DNA of 12,093 nucleotides, from assembly GCA_947624475.1 (NCBI GenBank), contig CANQKK010000013.1, positions 1 to 12,093 of the forward strand, in the 5' to 3' direction. A program made the position numbers and the translations under genes. Positions 1-5,737 of this stretch are shown here, in pieces (within the stretch, counting starts at the first letter, position 1; every line of letters starts with the position of its first letter). Source of the DNA: an uncultured Bacilli bacterium (GTDB lineage: Bacteria; Bacillota_I; Bacilli_A; RF39; UBA660). A model generated the notes under the pieces. That model saw only the letters and a program-made list of their open reading frames with translations, ran no database searches and was not told the origin of the DNA.

Positions 1-30
1 CTGTATCAGACCACACGCAAACCCTTATAA

Positions 31-408
31 ATAAAGGAAAAAATAGAAAAGTGTCTTCACTGCACTCAAAGAGTTGCCCTAATTAGAACACTGGCAACTA
101 ATCCCGATATACTACTCCTAGATGAAGCCTTCTCTGCTCTCGACTACCAAACTAGACTTGCTGTTTCTGATGATGTGTGGCAGATAATAAAAAAAGAAAA
201 AAAGACGACCATAATGATAACACATGACATCGCCGAAGCCATAACTATGGCCGATCGTGTTATCGTCTTAACGAACAGACCTTCTAAAGTAAAGAAAATC
301 TATAATATTGAAATGAAAAATAAAAATACTCCCATAAATAATCGCAAATGTGAAGAGTTTAACAAATACTATGATATGATATGGAAGGATATCGATATTC
401 ATGTATAG
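31..408 (+). pseudogene. ABC transporter ATP-binding protein (SsuB/TauB/NitD-type), C-terminal part, apparently 5'-disrupted
   Basis: This is the nucleotide-binding subunit of an importer of the nitrate/sulfonate/taurine type; it would hydrolyse ATP on the inner membrane face to drive the permease encoded next. The frame shows QRVALIRTLA after the signature position, Walker B ILLLDEAFSALD, a D-loop, and the switch histidine in TTIMITHD. The family is about 250 residues; only about 114 residues of recognisable homology are visible, from about nt 67. The LSGG signature that should precede QRVAL is absent: the frame reads EKCLHCT there, and TAA at 28-30 closes it upstream. Neither other forward frame in nt 1-66 supplies the missing part. 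The internal ATG at 175 lies past Walker B and is not a credible start. Its end overlaps the permease start by 8 nt (401-408), as in an operon. The 5' damage could be a true pseudogene, a rearrangement or an assembly join; Walker A is not in the window. Confidence 0.75.
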
Positions 409-1192
409 TAACGAACATAAAGAATATCTAAAGAAAAGAAAAAGAAGAAAATTTCTTATCATTCTAACTCAACTTCTAATCATCATCATATTCATAGCCA
501 TATGGGAAATACTCGCTAGACTAGAAATAATTAATACTTTTATTTCATCTTCTCCAAGTAAAATTATAAGTACTATAATAGGATTACATAACCAAAATAA
601 TTTATACAAACACATCTGGATAACCATCTACGAAACAGTTATAAGTTTTGGTCTCGGAACAATTATTGGAATTGTAATAGCAATTATCCTATGGTGGAAT
701 AATTTTATCTACAAAGTAGTAGATCCATACCTTACTGTAATAAACAGTCTTCCCAAAGTAGCACTAGGACCAATTATCATTATATATTGTGGTGCTAATA
801 TAAATTCTATCATGATAATGGCTCTACTTATTTCTGTTATCGTAACCATAATAACTGTCTATAATGGATTTAACGAAACAGATAAAAACAAAATAAATTT
901 ACTTAGATCGCTAAAAGCAACCAAATGGCAAATTTTTAAATTAGCAATTCTTCCAAGTAGTTATCCAACCATTATAAGCAGTCTAAAAATAAATATCAGT
1001 ATGTCACTAATCGGAGTTATCATGGGAGAGTTCTTAGTTTCAAAAGAAGGTATCGGTTATCTAATAATGTACGGTTCTCAAGTATTTAATTTAAATCTTG
1101 TCATGGCAGGAATCATCATCTTAATGATAGTTTCTATCATCATGTATAAAGTAGTAAGCTACATAGAAAAAGTACTAATCAAAAAAGATTAG
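401..1192 (+). CDS. ABC transporter permease (SsuC/TauC/NitB-type)
   Basis: This is the inner-membrane channel subunit of a binding-protein-dependent importer of the sulfonate/nitrate/taurine/thiamine-precursor group. It has 263 residues, usual for the family. A basic N-terminus (residues 7-17) is followed by hydrophobic segments at about 18-40, 78-98, 112-130, 136-155, 198-212 and 232-252. The INSLPKVALGP stretch at about 114-124 is typical, and the EAA loop that docks on the ATPase lies at about 168-187 (LRSLKATKWQIFKLAILPSS). MGEFLVSKEGIGYLI near 208-222 is another family hallmark. The ATG overlaps the end of the ATPase frame by 8 nt, implying translational coupling. No substrate-binding protein gene is in view, so the substrate is not determined. 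If the ATPase is really broken, this permease may be stranded. Codons are unusually rich in C compared with the genes beyond 3600. Confidence 0.88.
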   Translation: MYSNEHKEYLKKRKRRKFLIILTQLLIIIIFIAIWEILARLEIINTFISSSPSKIISTIIGLHNQNNLYKHIWITIYETVISFGLGTIIGIVIAIILWWNNFIYKVVDPYLTVINSLPKVALGPIIIIYCGANINSIMIMALLISVIVTIITVYNGFNETDKNKINLLRSLKATKWQIFKLAILPSSYPTIISSLKINISMSLIGVIMGEFLVSKEGIGYLIMYGSQVFNLNLVMAGIIILMIVSIIMYKVVSYIEKVLIKKD

Positions 1193-1199
1193 TACTTTT
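1168..1199 (+). terminator. Rho-independent terminator of the ABC operon, overlapping the stop codon
   Basis: Perfect 13-bp inverted repeat (1168-1180 with 1187-1199), A6 loop, right arm ending in TTTT. The TAG stop of the permease (1190-1192) sits inside the right arm, so the last codons also encode the hairpin. The U tract is short. Confidence 0.7.
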
Positions 1200-1232
1200 A
1201 TATAAAGTATTATTTTTTAACAAATTACTTCC

Positions 1233-1349
1233 TTAAAGTTTTTTTACTATCTCAATGATTTTATTTCCATTAACACCATCAGTTACAAGATTACCTAAAA
1301 ATACAAAGATAAAGATGAATGAATACCACTTGATAACTTCATATTTCAT
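1233..1349 (-). CDS. Possible small membrane protein (38 aa)
   Basis: A 38-codon frame on the minus strand. It has a charged N-terminus (MKYEVIKWYS), a hydrophobic stretch FIFIFVFLGNLV and a polar C-terminus ending IIEIVKKL. An AGG lies six bases before the chosen ATG. An in-frame ATG six codons earlier (1365-1367) would give 44 residues but has no clear ribosome site. I recognise no family. It lies at the end of a run of broken minus-strand frames, so it may be a gene remnant rather than a working peptide. Confidence 0.3.
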   Translation of the reverse strand: MKYEVIKWYSFIFIFVFLGNLVTDGVNGNKIIEIVKKL

Positions 1350-1470
1350 ATTTAACCTGTCTTTCATTATATTTTTCTAACATTTACTTTACCTTATAGA
1401 ATTTTTAATTTATTTAATAAAATATCATTTTTCAAAATTATTATCGTTCATTTTATTTTCTAATTTTTAC

Positions 1471-1862
1471 TTAATCATAATCTTTATAATATCCTTTTCT
1501 ACAAATTATTTTAACTGTTGTATCAAATACACCAGGTAATACAAATAGAATTAATACTACAGAAGCAAAAATACCTTGTGAAATAGTTTCACATATTTTA
1601 GCAACAATCACTTTTGCACTTCTCTTGCAGAAATTACTACAATATCACCTGGAGATAATTTTGTACCAACTTTCCTTCTTCCCCGTAGGAGGCTGATATT
1701 AGGTCAAATCTATTTTGAAACTAAAAAATTCATTACCAAGTCAATTAGTATATCTTTTTCTTTAGGATTAGATTGAGAAATAAGCAGTGTAATAGCAACA
1801 AGTGTATTGTTATCAATAACTTGTCCTTTTTCATTATATAAAATATTTTTAATGGTATACTA
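1471..1862 (-). pseudogene. Decayed gene fragments, probably from a membrane protein
   Basis: Reading the minus strand from 1862 downward, protein-like frames follow each other with stops and shifts. The first (1862-1710, no start codon) contains KNILYNEKGQVIDNNTL and ends at a TAG at 1710-1712. A second (about 1700-1608) contains VGTKLSPGDIVVISAREVQ and ends at TGA 1608-1610. A third, in another frame (1611-1471), contains VIVAKICETISQGIFASVVL, a hydrophobic LILFVLPGVF stretch and a basic tail ending YYKDYD. The second and third join with a single frameshift near 1610. The hydrophobic LFVLPG motif followed by a basic tail resembles the last helix of MMPL/RND-like transporters, but this is only a resemblance. 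The pattern of short, sensible-looking pieces in changing frames suggests decay rather than random sequence. Confidence 0.35.
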
Positions 1863-2020
1863 AAGGTATTACATTTGATGAAATAAAGGCAATTTATGGT
1901 AACTGTGGTATTGAGTTTTATGATTTAATTTTATCAAAAAATTCTAGGAATCGAAAACCGAAAATTAAAATGACCTCTATTAATAAAGAAAAGGATAAAA
2001 TTGTGAATATATTTTGTTGA
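1853..2020 (+). pseudogene. Open fragment without start, unknown family
   Basis: An open stretch of 55 codons on the plus strand, bounded upstream by TAA at 1850-1852 and ending in TGA at 2018-2020. It reads GITFDEIKAIYGNCGIEFYD followed by a very basic run containing KNSRNRKPKIK. No start codon or ribosome site stands near the front; the only ATG is internal. It looks like the 3' end of a lost gene. I recognise no domain, and chance cannot be excluded. Confidence 0.25.
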
Positions 2021-2068
2021 GTGATTTATTCGACTAGGAGATGAAAAATATGTATTTTTATAACATTA

Positions 2069-2794
2069 TTATAATTTTTGAAGTTTTTGATAATAATCGT
2101 TTATACAATTTTTTAATTTAGAAAAATCATCCTTATTATTTAAATAAATTCTTTTATTAATTTCTAACATAATTGATTTTAGTCTATTGTCTTTTTTATT
2201 TATATATTTATTAGGGATTATTGTTCCTGTATAAGGTTTATTTATTTCAACAGAATAACCATATTTTTTAAAATGTTTAATAGTCATATTAATAAGATTT
2301 TGATCTGTATAAAATGAATCTACTCCTAAACAAATATCTGGATTATTATTACAGTTAAATAGCCTCTCTACCATTTCGTCAGAATAACTATGAAGATCAA
2401 TTATTATACATTTACCATATTTATTTAGTATATTTTTACAAATTTTATCTAATTTATTATGATGTTTATTATAATAAGACTTTATTATAATATTTTTATA
2501 TTTTTTATTAGGAATAGTTATAGTATTTTCACAATCTTTTGTATAGATGACACCCATACCCTTTTTAGCCATAATTTCTTTAGAATCATCTTTAAATTTT
2601 TCTACATCGCAAAAAATTCTAGAATATTTAAATATCAATTTAGTACAATAATTTGGAACTAGTTTATCTGTTAAATAGTCACTTAAAAAAAGATTCGTCT
2701 TTTTTATATAATTTATATCTTTAATACAAATACTCCAAAACATATTTGGAATTACTAAAGATGAATGTGGTATATGAAATAAAATATGACTCAT
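2069..2794 (-). CDS. N-formylglutamate amidohydrolase family protein (HutG/FGase-like)
   Basis: Members of this metal-dependent family (PF05013) hydrolyse N-formyl-glutamate or related N-acyl amino acids in the cytoplasm. The 241-residue protein carries the family signatures in order: HIPHSS near the N-terminus (residues 8-13), DVEKF (about 63-67), GMGVIYTKD (about 79-87), a His-rich YYNKHH (about 107-112), the metal-binding IIDLHSYSD (about 130-138), the PDICLGVD segment (about 152-159), GYSVEINKPYTG (about 178-189) and MLEINKRIYL (about 209-218). Length is normal. A strong GGAGG lies 6-7 bases before the ATG on the minus strand. No histidine-utilisation genes are nearby, so formylglutamate as the real substrate is only inferred; an amidohydrolase for another N-acyl compound is equally possible. 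It faces the ABC operon and sits just downstream of ssrA with its own leader. Confidence 0.85.
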   Translation of the reverse strand: MSHILFHIPHSSLVIPNMFWSICIKDINYIKKTNLFLSDYLTDKLVPNYCTKLIFKYSRIFCDVEKFKDDSKEIMAKKGMGVIYTKDCENTITIPNKKYKNIIIKSYYNKHHNKLDKICKNILNKYGKCIIIDLHSYSDEMVERLFNCNNNPDICLGVDSFYTDQNLINMTIKHFKKYGYSVEINKPYTGTIIPNKYINKKDNRLKSIMLEINKRIYLNNKDDFSKLKNCINDYYQKLQKL

Positions 2795-2856
2795 ATAAAA
2801 CCTCCATAATTAACTATTTTTGTATATGACAAAATAATTACCTAGGTGTTTTGGCA

Positions 2857-2862
2857 ATTATA
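2857..2862 (-). promoter_or_regulatory. Candidate -10 box for the amidohydrolase gene
   Basis: The minus strand shows TGATATAAT (-10 TATAAT at 2862-2857) about 65 nt before the ATG. No good -35 box is found at 16-18 bp, so this is weak; read-through past the ssrA terminator is the alternative. Confidence 0.3.
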
Positions 2863-2903
2863 TCAATTAAAATCTATAAAAATTATAGCATAAATTTCAT
2901 TAT

Positions 2904-2933
2904 ATTAAAACTCGAACATAAAAGTTCGAGTTT
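2904..2933 (-). terminator. Rho-independent terminator of ssrA
   Basis: Perfect 10-bp inverted repeat (2908-2917 with 2924-2933), six-base loop, followed on the minus strand by TTTTAATAT. It lies 11 nt beyond the tmRNA 3' end. Confidence 0.8.
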
Positions 2934-2943
2934 GGTATCTATC

Positions 2944-3298
2944 TGGTGGAGCTGAGGGGATTCGAACCCCTGTCCGCGAATAAAGTTATTTAACCTTCTA
3001 CAAGATTAGTAGACTTTTGATTTCGCAAAGTGAATAGAGAAGTCTACTATCATAATCACTTGCTAGTTTATTTAATTCGTTATGAAGTCTAAACAAAAAT
3101 CATAATATAGTCTGCTTTATAAGTCCTTGCTAATTCTCACAGACAAAGAATTAGTAGAACCTGTCGCTACCTTAAACTAGGCATATGCAACAGCGTTTTT
3201 GTAGCTGTTTCCAGTTATATTTAATTTTATCTCTTTACGCGAGATTTACGTCTTGCTAGTCAAATACTAAAATTCTCGTCGAAGCCAATAACAGCCCC
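2944..3298 (-). ncRNA. ssrA: Transfer-messenger RNA (tmRNA)
   Basis: tmRNA rescues stalled ribosomes: it enters charged with alanine, then its internal frame adds a degradation tag. The 5' end begins GGGGCTG and the 3' end finishes CAGCTCC-A-CCA; these pair as a 7-bp acceptor stem with one G-U wobble, and CCA is encoded. The T-arm GGGGATTCGAACCCC is intact. The block AAATATAACTGG just before the tag matches the resume region of Bacillus tmRNA. The tag frame (GGA at 3212-3210 to TAG at 3179-3177) reads GNSYKNAVAYA; with the initial alanine the tag is AGNSYKNAVAYA. Bacillus ends in ALAA, so the AYA ending is unusual. Length is 355 nt, normal for one-piece tmRNA. Confidence 0.96.
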
Positions 3299-3310
3299 AT
3301 TTCTTTTACA

Positions 3311-3339
3311 ATTTTATCAAACAATTATTTCTTTGTCAA
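3311..3339 (-). promoter_or_regulatory. ssrA promoter
   Basis: On the minus strand, -35 TTGACA (3339-3334) and -10 TAAAAT (3316-3311) are separated by exactly 17 bp, with a TG one base before the -10 (extended -10). The mature tmRNA 5' end at 3298 is 13 nt below the -10, so transcription starts at or just before it. Confidence 0.85.
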
Positions 3340-3365
3340 ATGTTAATTTAAGGAAAATTTTTGTT

Positions 3366-3382
3366 TGAAGTGCAACACTTCA
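3366..3382. repeat. Short inverted repeat
   Basis: TGAAGTG-CAA-CACTTCA, a perfect 7-bp hairpin with a 3-base loop between the divergent ssrA promoter and the promoter at 3386. No U run follows on either strand, so it is not a clear terminator; an operator is possible but not shown. Confidence 0.4.
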
Positions 3383-3385
3383 GCA

Positions 3386-3413
3386 TTGAAAAAACATGTT
3401 AGTAATTTATAAT
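3386..3413 (+). promoter_or_regulatory. Promoter upstream of the 17-codon ORF
   Basis: TTGAAA (3386-3391), 16-bp spacer, TATAAT (3408-3413). A start near 3420 would leave a leader of about 27 nt before the mini-ORF at 3447. Confidence 0.55.
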
Positions 3414-3446
3414 ATATTTTGCTTTAAAAAAGAAAGGAATTAATAA

Positions 3447-3500
3447 ATGTCAGAAATGGATAATACTATAAAAATTAAAAAAATTAATATCATCATCTAA
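3447..3500 (+). CDS. Possible leader peptide or gene remnant (17 aa)
   Basis: A 17-codon frame reading MSEMDNTIKIKKINIII, preceded by AAAGGA (3433-3438) eight bases before the ATG and by a good promoter at 3386-3413. The product would be a short charged peptide with a hydrophobic end. It may be a leader peptide for the signal peptidase operon, which has a separate promoter at 3546-3574, or the front of a gene truncated by deletion. I recognise no homologue. Confidence 0.35.
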   Translation: MSEMDNTIKIKKINIII

Positions 3501-3545
3501 CAAGAAATGAAAATTTGTAATTAATAAATTTTTGTTTAAATATTG

Positions 3546-3574
3546 TTGTAATATTTGAAAAAATTTGATACAAT
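3546..3574 (+). promoter_or_regulatory. Promoter of the signal peptidase operon
   Basis: TTGTAA (3546-3551), 17-bp spacer, TACAAT (3569-3574), about 30 nt before the ATG at 3605. Confidence 0.6.
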
Positions 3575-3604
3575 TAGTTTAGAATAAAATTAGGAGAGTT
3601 GTGT

Positions 3605-4273
3605 ATGAATGATAACTATGCAAATGAAAATTATTTTGGTGTAAGACATTACAAGGTTAGAGTAGTAAGGGAAAAAATACATCCTTTAAGATTTATATCT
3701 AGTGTTATTTCGTATGCGTTATTTATATGGTTACTTTTAATTGGTCTTGCTCTACTTGTCTATGTAGCGGATATTAAAATAAGAGCAATGAAGGGTGATA
3801 CTACTCCTCCTGCATATAATGCTTATGTTGTTTTGACTGGATCGATGGTTCCAGAGATAAATGTTAAAGATGTTGTTGTTACTAAGAAGAGAAAGCCTGA
3901 AGAGTTAAAAGTAGGAGATATAATTACTTTCTTATCTTCAGATACTAGAATGTCCGGTATTATTGTAACTCATAGAATAAAAAATATTTATTATGATTCT
4001 ACTACTGGTAAATATAGTTTTCAGACTAAGGGTGATGCTAATAATACGGAGGACTTTACTCTAGCAGATGATTATAATGTTATTGGAGAAGTAATATTTA
4101 AGATACCTAAACTTGGTTATATTCAAGATTTACTTGCTTCGAGAGGTGTATTGATAGTGGTTGTTTTAATTCCTTGTTTAGCGGTACTTTCTTATGATAT
4201 CGTAAAATTAGGAAGAAATATAAGAAAAAAGAGTAAGAGAAAAGCAAATAAGATGTCTGTTGTAAGAAGGTGA
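3605..4273 (+). CDS. sipW: Signal peptidase I, ER/archaeal type (SipW-like, S26B)
   Basis: Membrane serine protease that cuts signal peptides from exported proteins on the outer face. Of 222 residues, a first membrane segment lies at about 29-55 and a second at about 181-203. The catalytic serine is S80 in LTGSMVP. The general base position holds histidine (H123 in VTHRI) instead of the bacterial lysine, which defines the ER/SipW class, and the acidic box TKGDANNTED is at about 141-150. SipW enzymes characteristically process TasA-type fibre or coat proteins. I chose ATG 3605 because AGGAG (3592-3596) is 8 nt away; an in-frame TTG at 3599 is only 2 nt from it. It is 4 nt ahead of the next gene, which has a TasA-like tail, so that protein is the likely dedicated substrate or partner. 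The symbol reflects class, not proven orthology. Confidence 0.9.
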   Translation: MNDNYANENYFGVRHYKVRVVREKIHPLRFISSVISYALFIWLLLIGLALLVYVADIKIRAMKGDTTPPAYNAYVVLTGSMVPEINVKDVVVTKKRKPEELKVGDIITFLSSDTRMSGIIVTHRIKNIYYDSTTGKYSFQTKGDANNTEDFTLADDYNVIGEVIFKIPKLGYIQDLLASRGVLIVVVLIPCLAVLSYDIVKLGRNIRKKSKRKANKMSVVRR

Positions 4274-4277
4274 TGAA

Positions 4278-5612
4278 ATGGCTAAAACGAATGATTTTCA
4301 TGTTAAAAAATACGAGAATGAAGAAAGTAGAATAACTGTCGAAGAAGAAAGAAAAAAACATTCTGCATTTGTATGGTTTTTGATAAATAATGGAAGATTA
4401 ATATTTATAATTGCACTTCTTTTATCGTTTAGTATTTTTGTTGGAGCGGCTTTTCTTACTTTGACTAATCTTAAGGGATCAGAAATTGCTTATTATGAAA
4501 CTAATGGGGTAGTAGTAGAGTTTGATGGAAGTGATAATAGTATTTTAAATGGTCTTCCTATTACGAAAGATTATGCCAACAGATTGTTTAATAGTAGTAT
4601 TTCATCTAATGAAAAATTAAAGGGTGCTGTAATTAAAATAAAAGAATCTAAGTTTTCTGGTGGAGTAATTGTCTTTTATTCTGATAAAACAGCTTTGGTT
4701 AAGTATGACGATGGAAGTTATATGAGGGTATTTCCGGTAAGTGAGGAATATGGTATTTCGGAAGATGGAATAATAAATGCTAAGGCGGATACAAGAATGG
4801 TTACAGGGGAATATAAAAATAATGATAAACTTGGTATTACAATATTGTATCTTTCTGATGGAACAGTAGAAATAACTAAGGATAATGTAACTTTCTTTCT
4901 TAGAGATACTAATTTTACAAGTACTGATAGTAAGTTTTATACTAATTTGAGTATTATATCGGTACCAATAAAGAATGAAGATGGAAAAATTTATTATTCA
5001 AATGGTGTGATAAAAGAAGGTAATTTTATTATTGTAAATGGAGAAAATTATTCTATTAAAGAAGAGAAAAATATACATGATGGAATAAGAATAATTTATT
5101 ATGAAAATGGTTATGCTGAAATTATAAAAGATGGACTTAGTATAATGGTAGAAAAATCTGAACATATTGTCTATGATGATAATATTTTAGAAATAATCGA
5201 TAATAGTGATTCTAATGAAAAGATGGATATTAAAGATTTAATGGATATTAAAGATATAACTTTGACTAATAGTAATAATTCAGAAGTTGACTATGTTGTC
5301 GTATTAGAGGAATCTAATAATTATGATAAATATGGAGTAGGTAAAAGGCTTGCTAATCAATATATTCACTTTAATGTATTTACAAATGGCGAAATTACTA
5401 ATGGTATTCTCGATAATAATGTAAGAAATTCTGATATGTTTAAAAAAAATAGTACAAATAATGTTTATTTGTTGCATACTGGTATGCTTAGAGCAAGGGA
5501 GACTCTTTCTTTAAAACTTGGTATGTGGATAGATTATGATACGATAACTAATGAATATATGAATTCGGCTTTAGTTGGTACGATAAAAGTATATGCCCAG
5601 TCGTTAGATTAA
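4278..5612 (+). CDS. Membrane-anchored repeat protein with TasA/camelysin-like C-terminus
   Basis: A 444-residue protein I cannot assign to a named family. A basic cytoplasmic N-terminus (1-40) precedes one membrane segment or uncleaved signal (about 41-63, ending FVGAAFLTL). The long outer part has recurring beta-hairpin units of about 30 residues: hydrophobic strand, Y-x-[S/N/D]-[G/K/N], then a D/K-G turn and another strand. They begin near 128 (GGVIVFYSD), 186 (GITILYLSDGT), 237 (KIYYSNG) and 269 (GIRIIYYENG). An acidic linker at about 300-335 contains a duplicated MDIKD. The last 105 residues, with LGMWIDYDTI and a final GTIKVYAQSLD, resemble the tails of SipW-processed TasA/camelysin proteins. 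The ribosome site AAGGTG lies in the end of the peptidase gene 4 nt upstream, so the pair is one operon. Inferred role: surface or fibre protein matured by the upstream peptidase. Confidence 0.7.
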   Translation: MAKTNDFHVKKYENEESRITVEEERKKHSAFVWFLINNGRLIFIIALLLSFSIFVGAAFLTLTNLKGSEIAYYETNGVVVEFDGSDNSILNGLPITKDYANRLFNSSISSNEKLKGAVIKIKESKFSGGVIVFYSDKTALVKYDDGSYMRVFPVSEEYGISEDGIINAKADTRMVTGEYKNNDKLGITILYLSDGTVEITKDNVTFFLRDTNFTSTDSKFYTNLSIISVPIKNEDGKIYYSNGVIKEGNFIIVNGENYSIKEEKNIHDGIRIIYYENGYAEIIKDGLSIMVEKSEHIVYDDNILEIIDNSDSNEKMDIKDLMDIKDITLTNSNNSEVDYVVVLEESNNYDKYGVGKRLANQYIHFNVFTNGEITNGILDNNVRNSDMFKKNSTNNVYLLHTGMLRARETLSLKLGMWIDYDTITNEYMNSALVGTIKVYAQSLD

Positions 5613-5639
5613 AAATGTATAATTAGAAAAGTATTAGCG

Positions 5640-5669
5640 AACTATTAACATGATTGTTAATAGTTTTTT
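5640..5669 (+). terminator. Rho-independent terminator of the signal peptidase operon
   Basis: Perfect 10-bp stem (5640-5649 with 5656-5665), ATGATT loop, followed by four more T for a run of six. Confidence 0.85.
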
Positions 5670-5710
5670 GGGTAAATGTTAAAATGTTTATATCTTTTTT
5701 TGATCATTTA

Positions 5711-5719
5711 TGATAAAAT
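5711..5719 (+). promoter_or_regulatory. Candidate extended -10 promoter for the S41 peptidase gene
   Basis: TG-A-TAAAAT with no convincing -35. It lies 19 nt before the GTG start, giving a very short leader, so the assignment is tentative. Confidence 0.35.
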
Positions 5720-5737
5720 TAATGTGGAGATGGTTTT

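Noticed and set aside
175..408. A separate 77-residue protein starting at ATG 175
   Set aside because: It is the C-terminal third of the ABC ATPase; Walker B lies upstream in the same frame and no ribosome site precedes this ATG.
2050..2121. 23-codon plus-strand frame after AGGAG at 2036-2040
   Set aside because: It runs antisense into the end of the amidohydrolase gene, has low-complexity hydrophobic content and no promoter; probably chance despite the ribosome-like site.
3501..3545. Riboswitch in the signal peptidase leader
   Set aside because: The region is almost pure A/T with no conserved riboswitch elements or strong paired helices.
2041..3604. Replication origin at the skew switch
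   Set aside because: No cluster of DnaA boxes, dnaA or dnaN gene is visible; the composition change alone is not enough.
4107..4361. Minus-strand frame across the signal peptidase end
   Set aside because: Phe/Ser-rich shadow of AT-rich Lys/Glu codons in two well-supported plus-strand genes.
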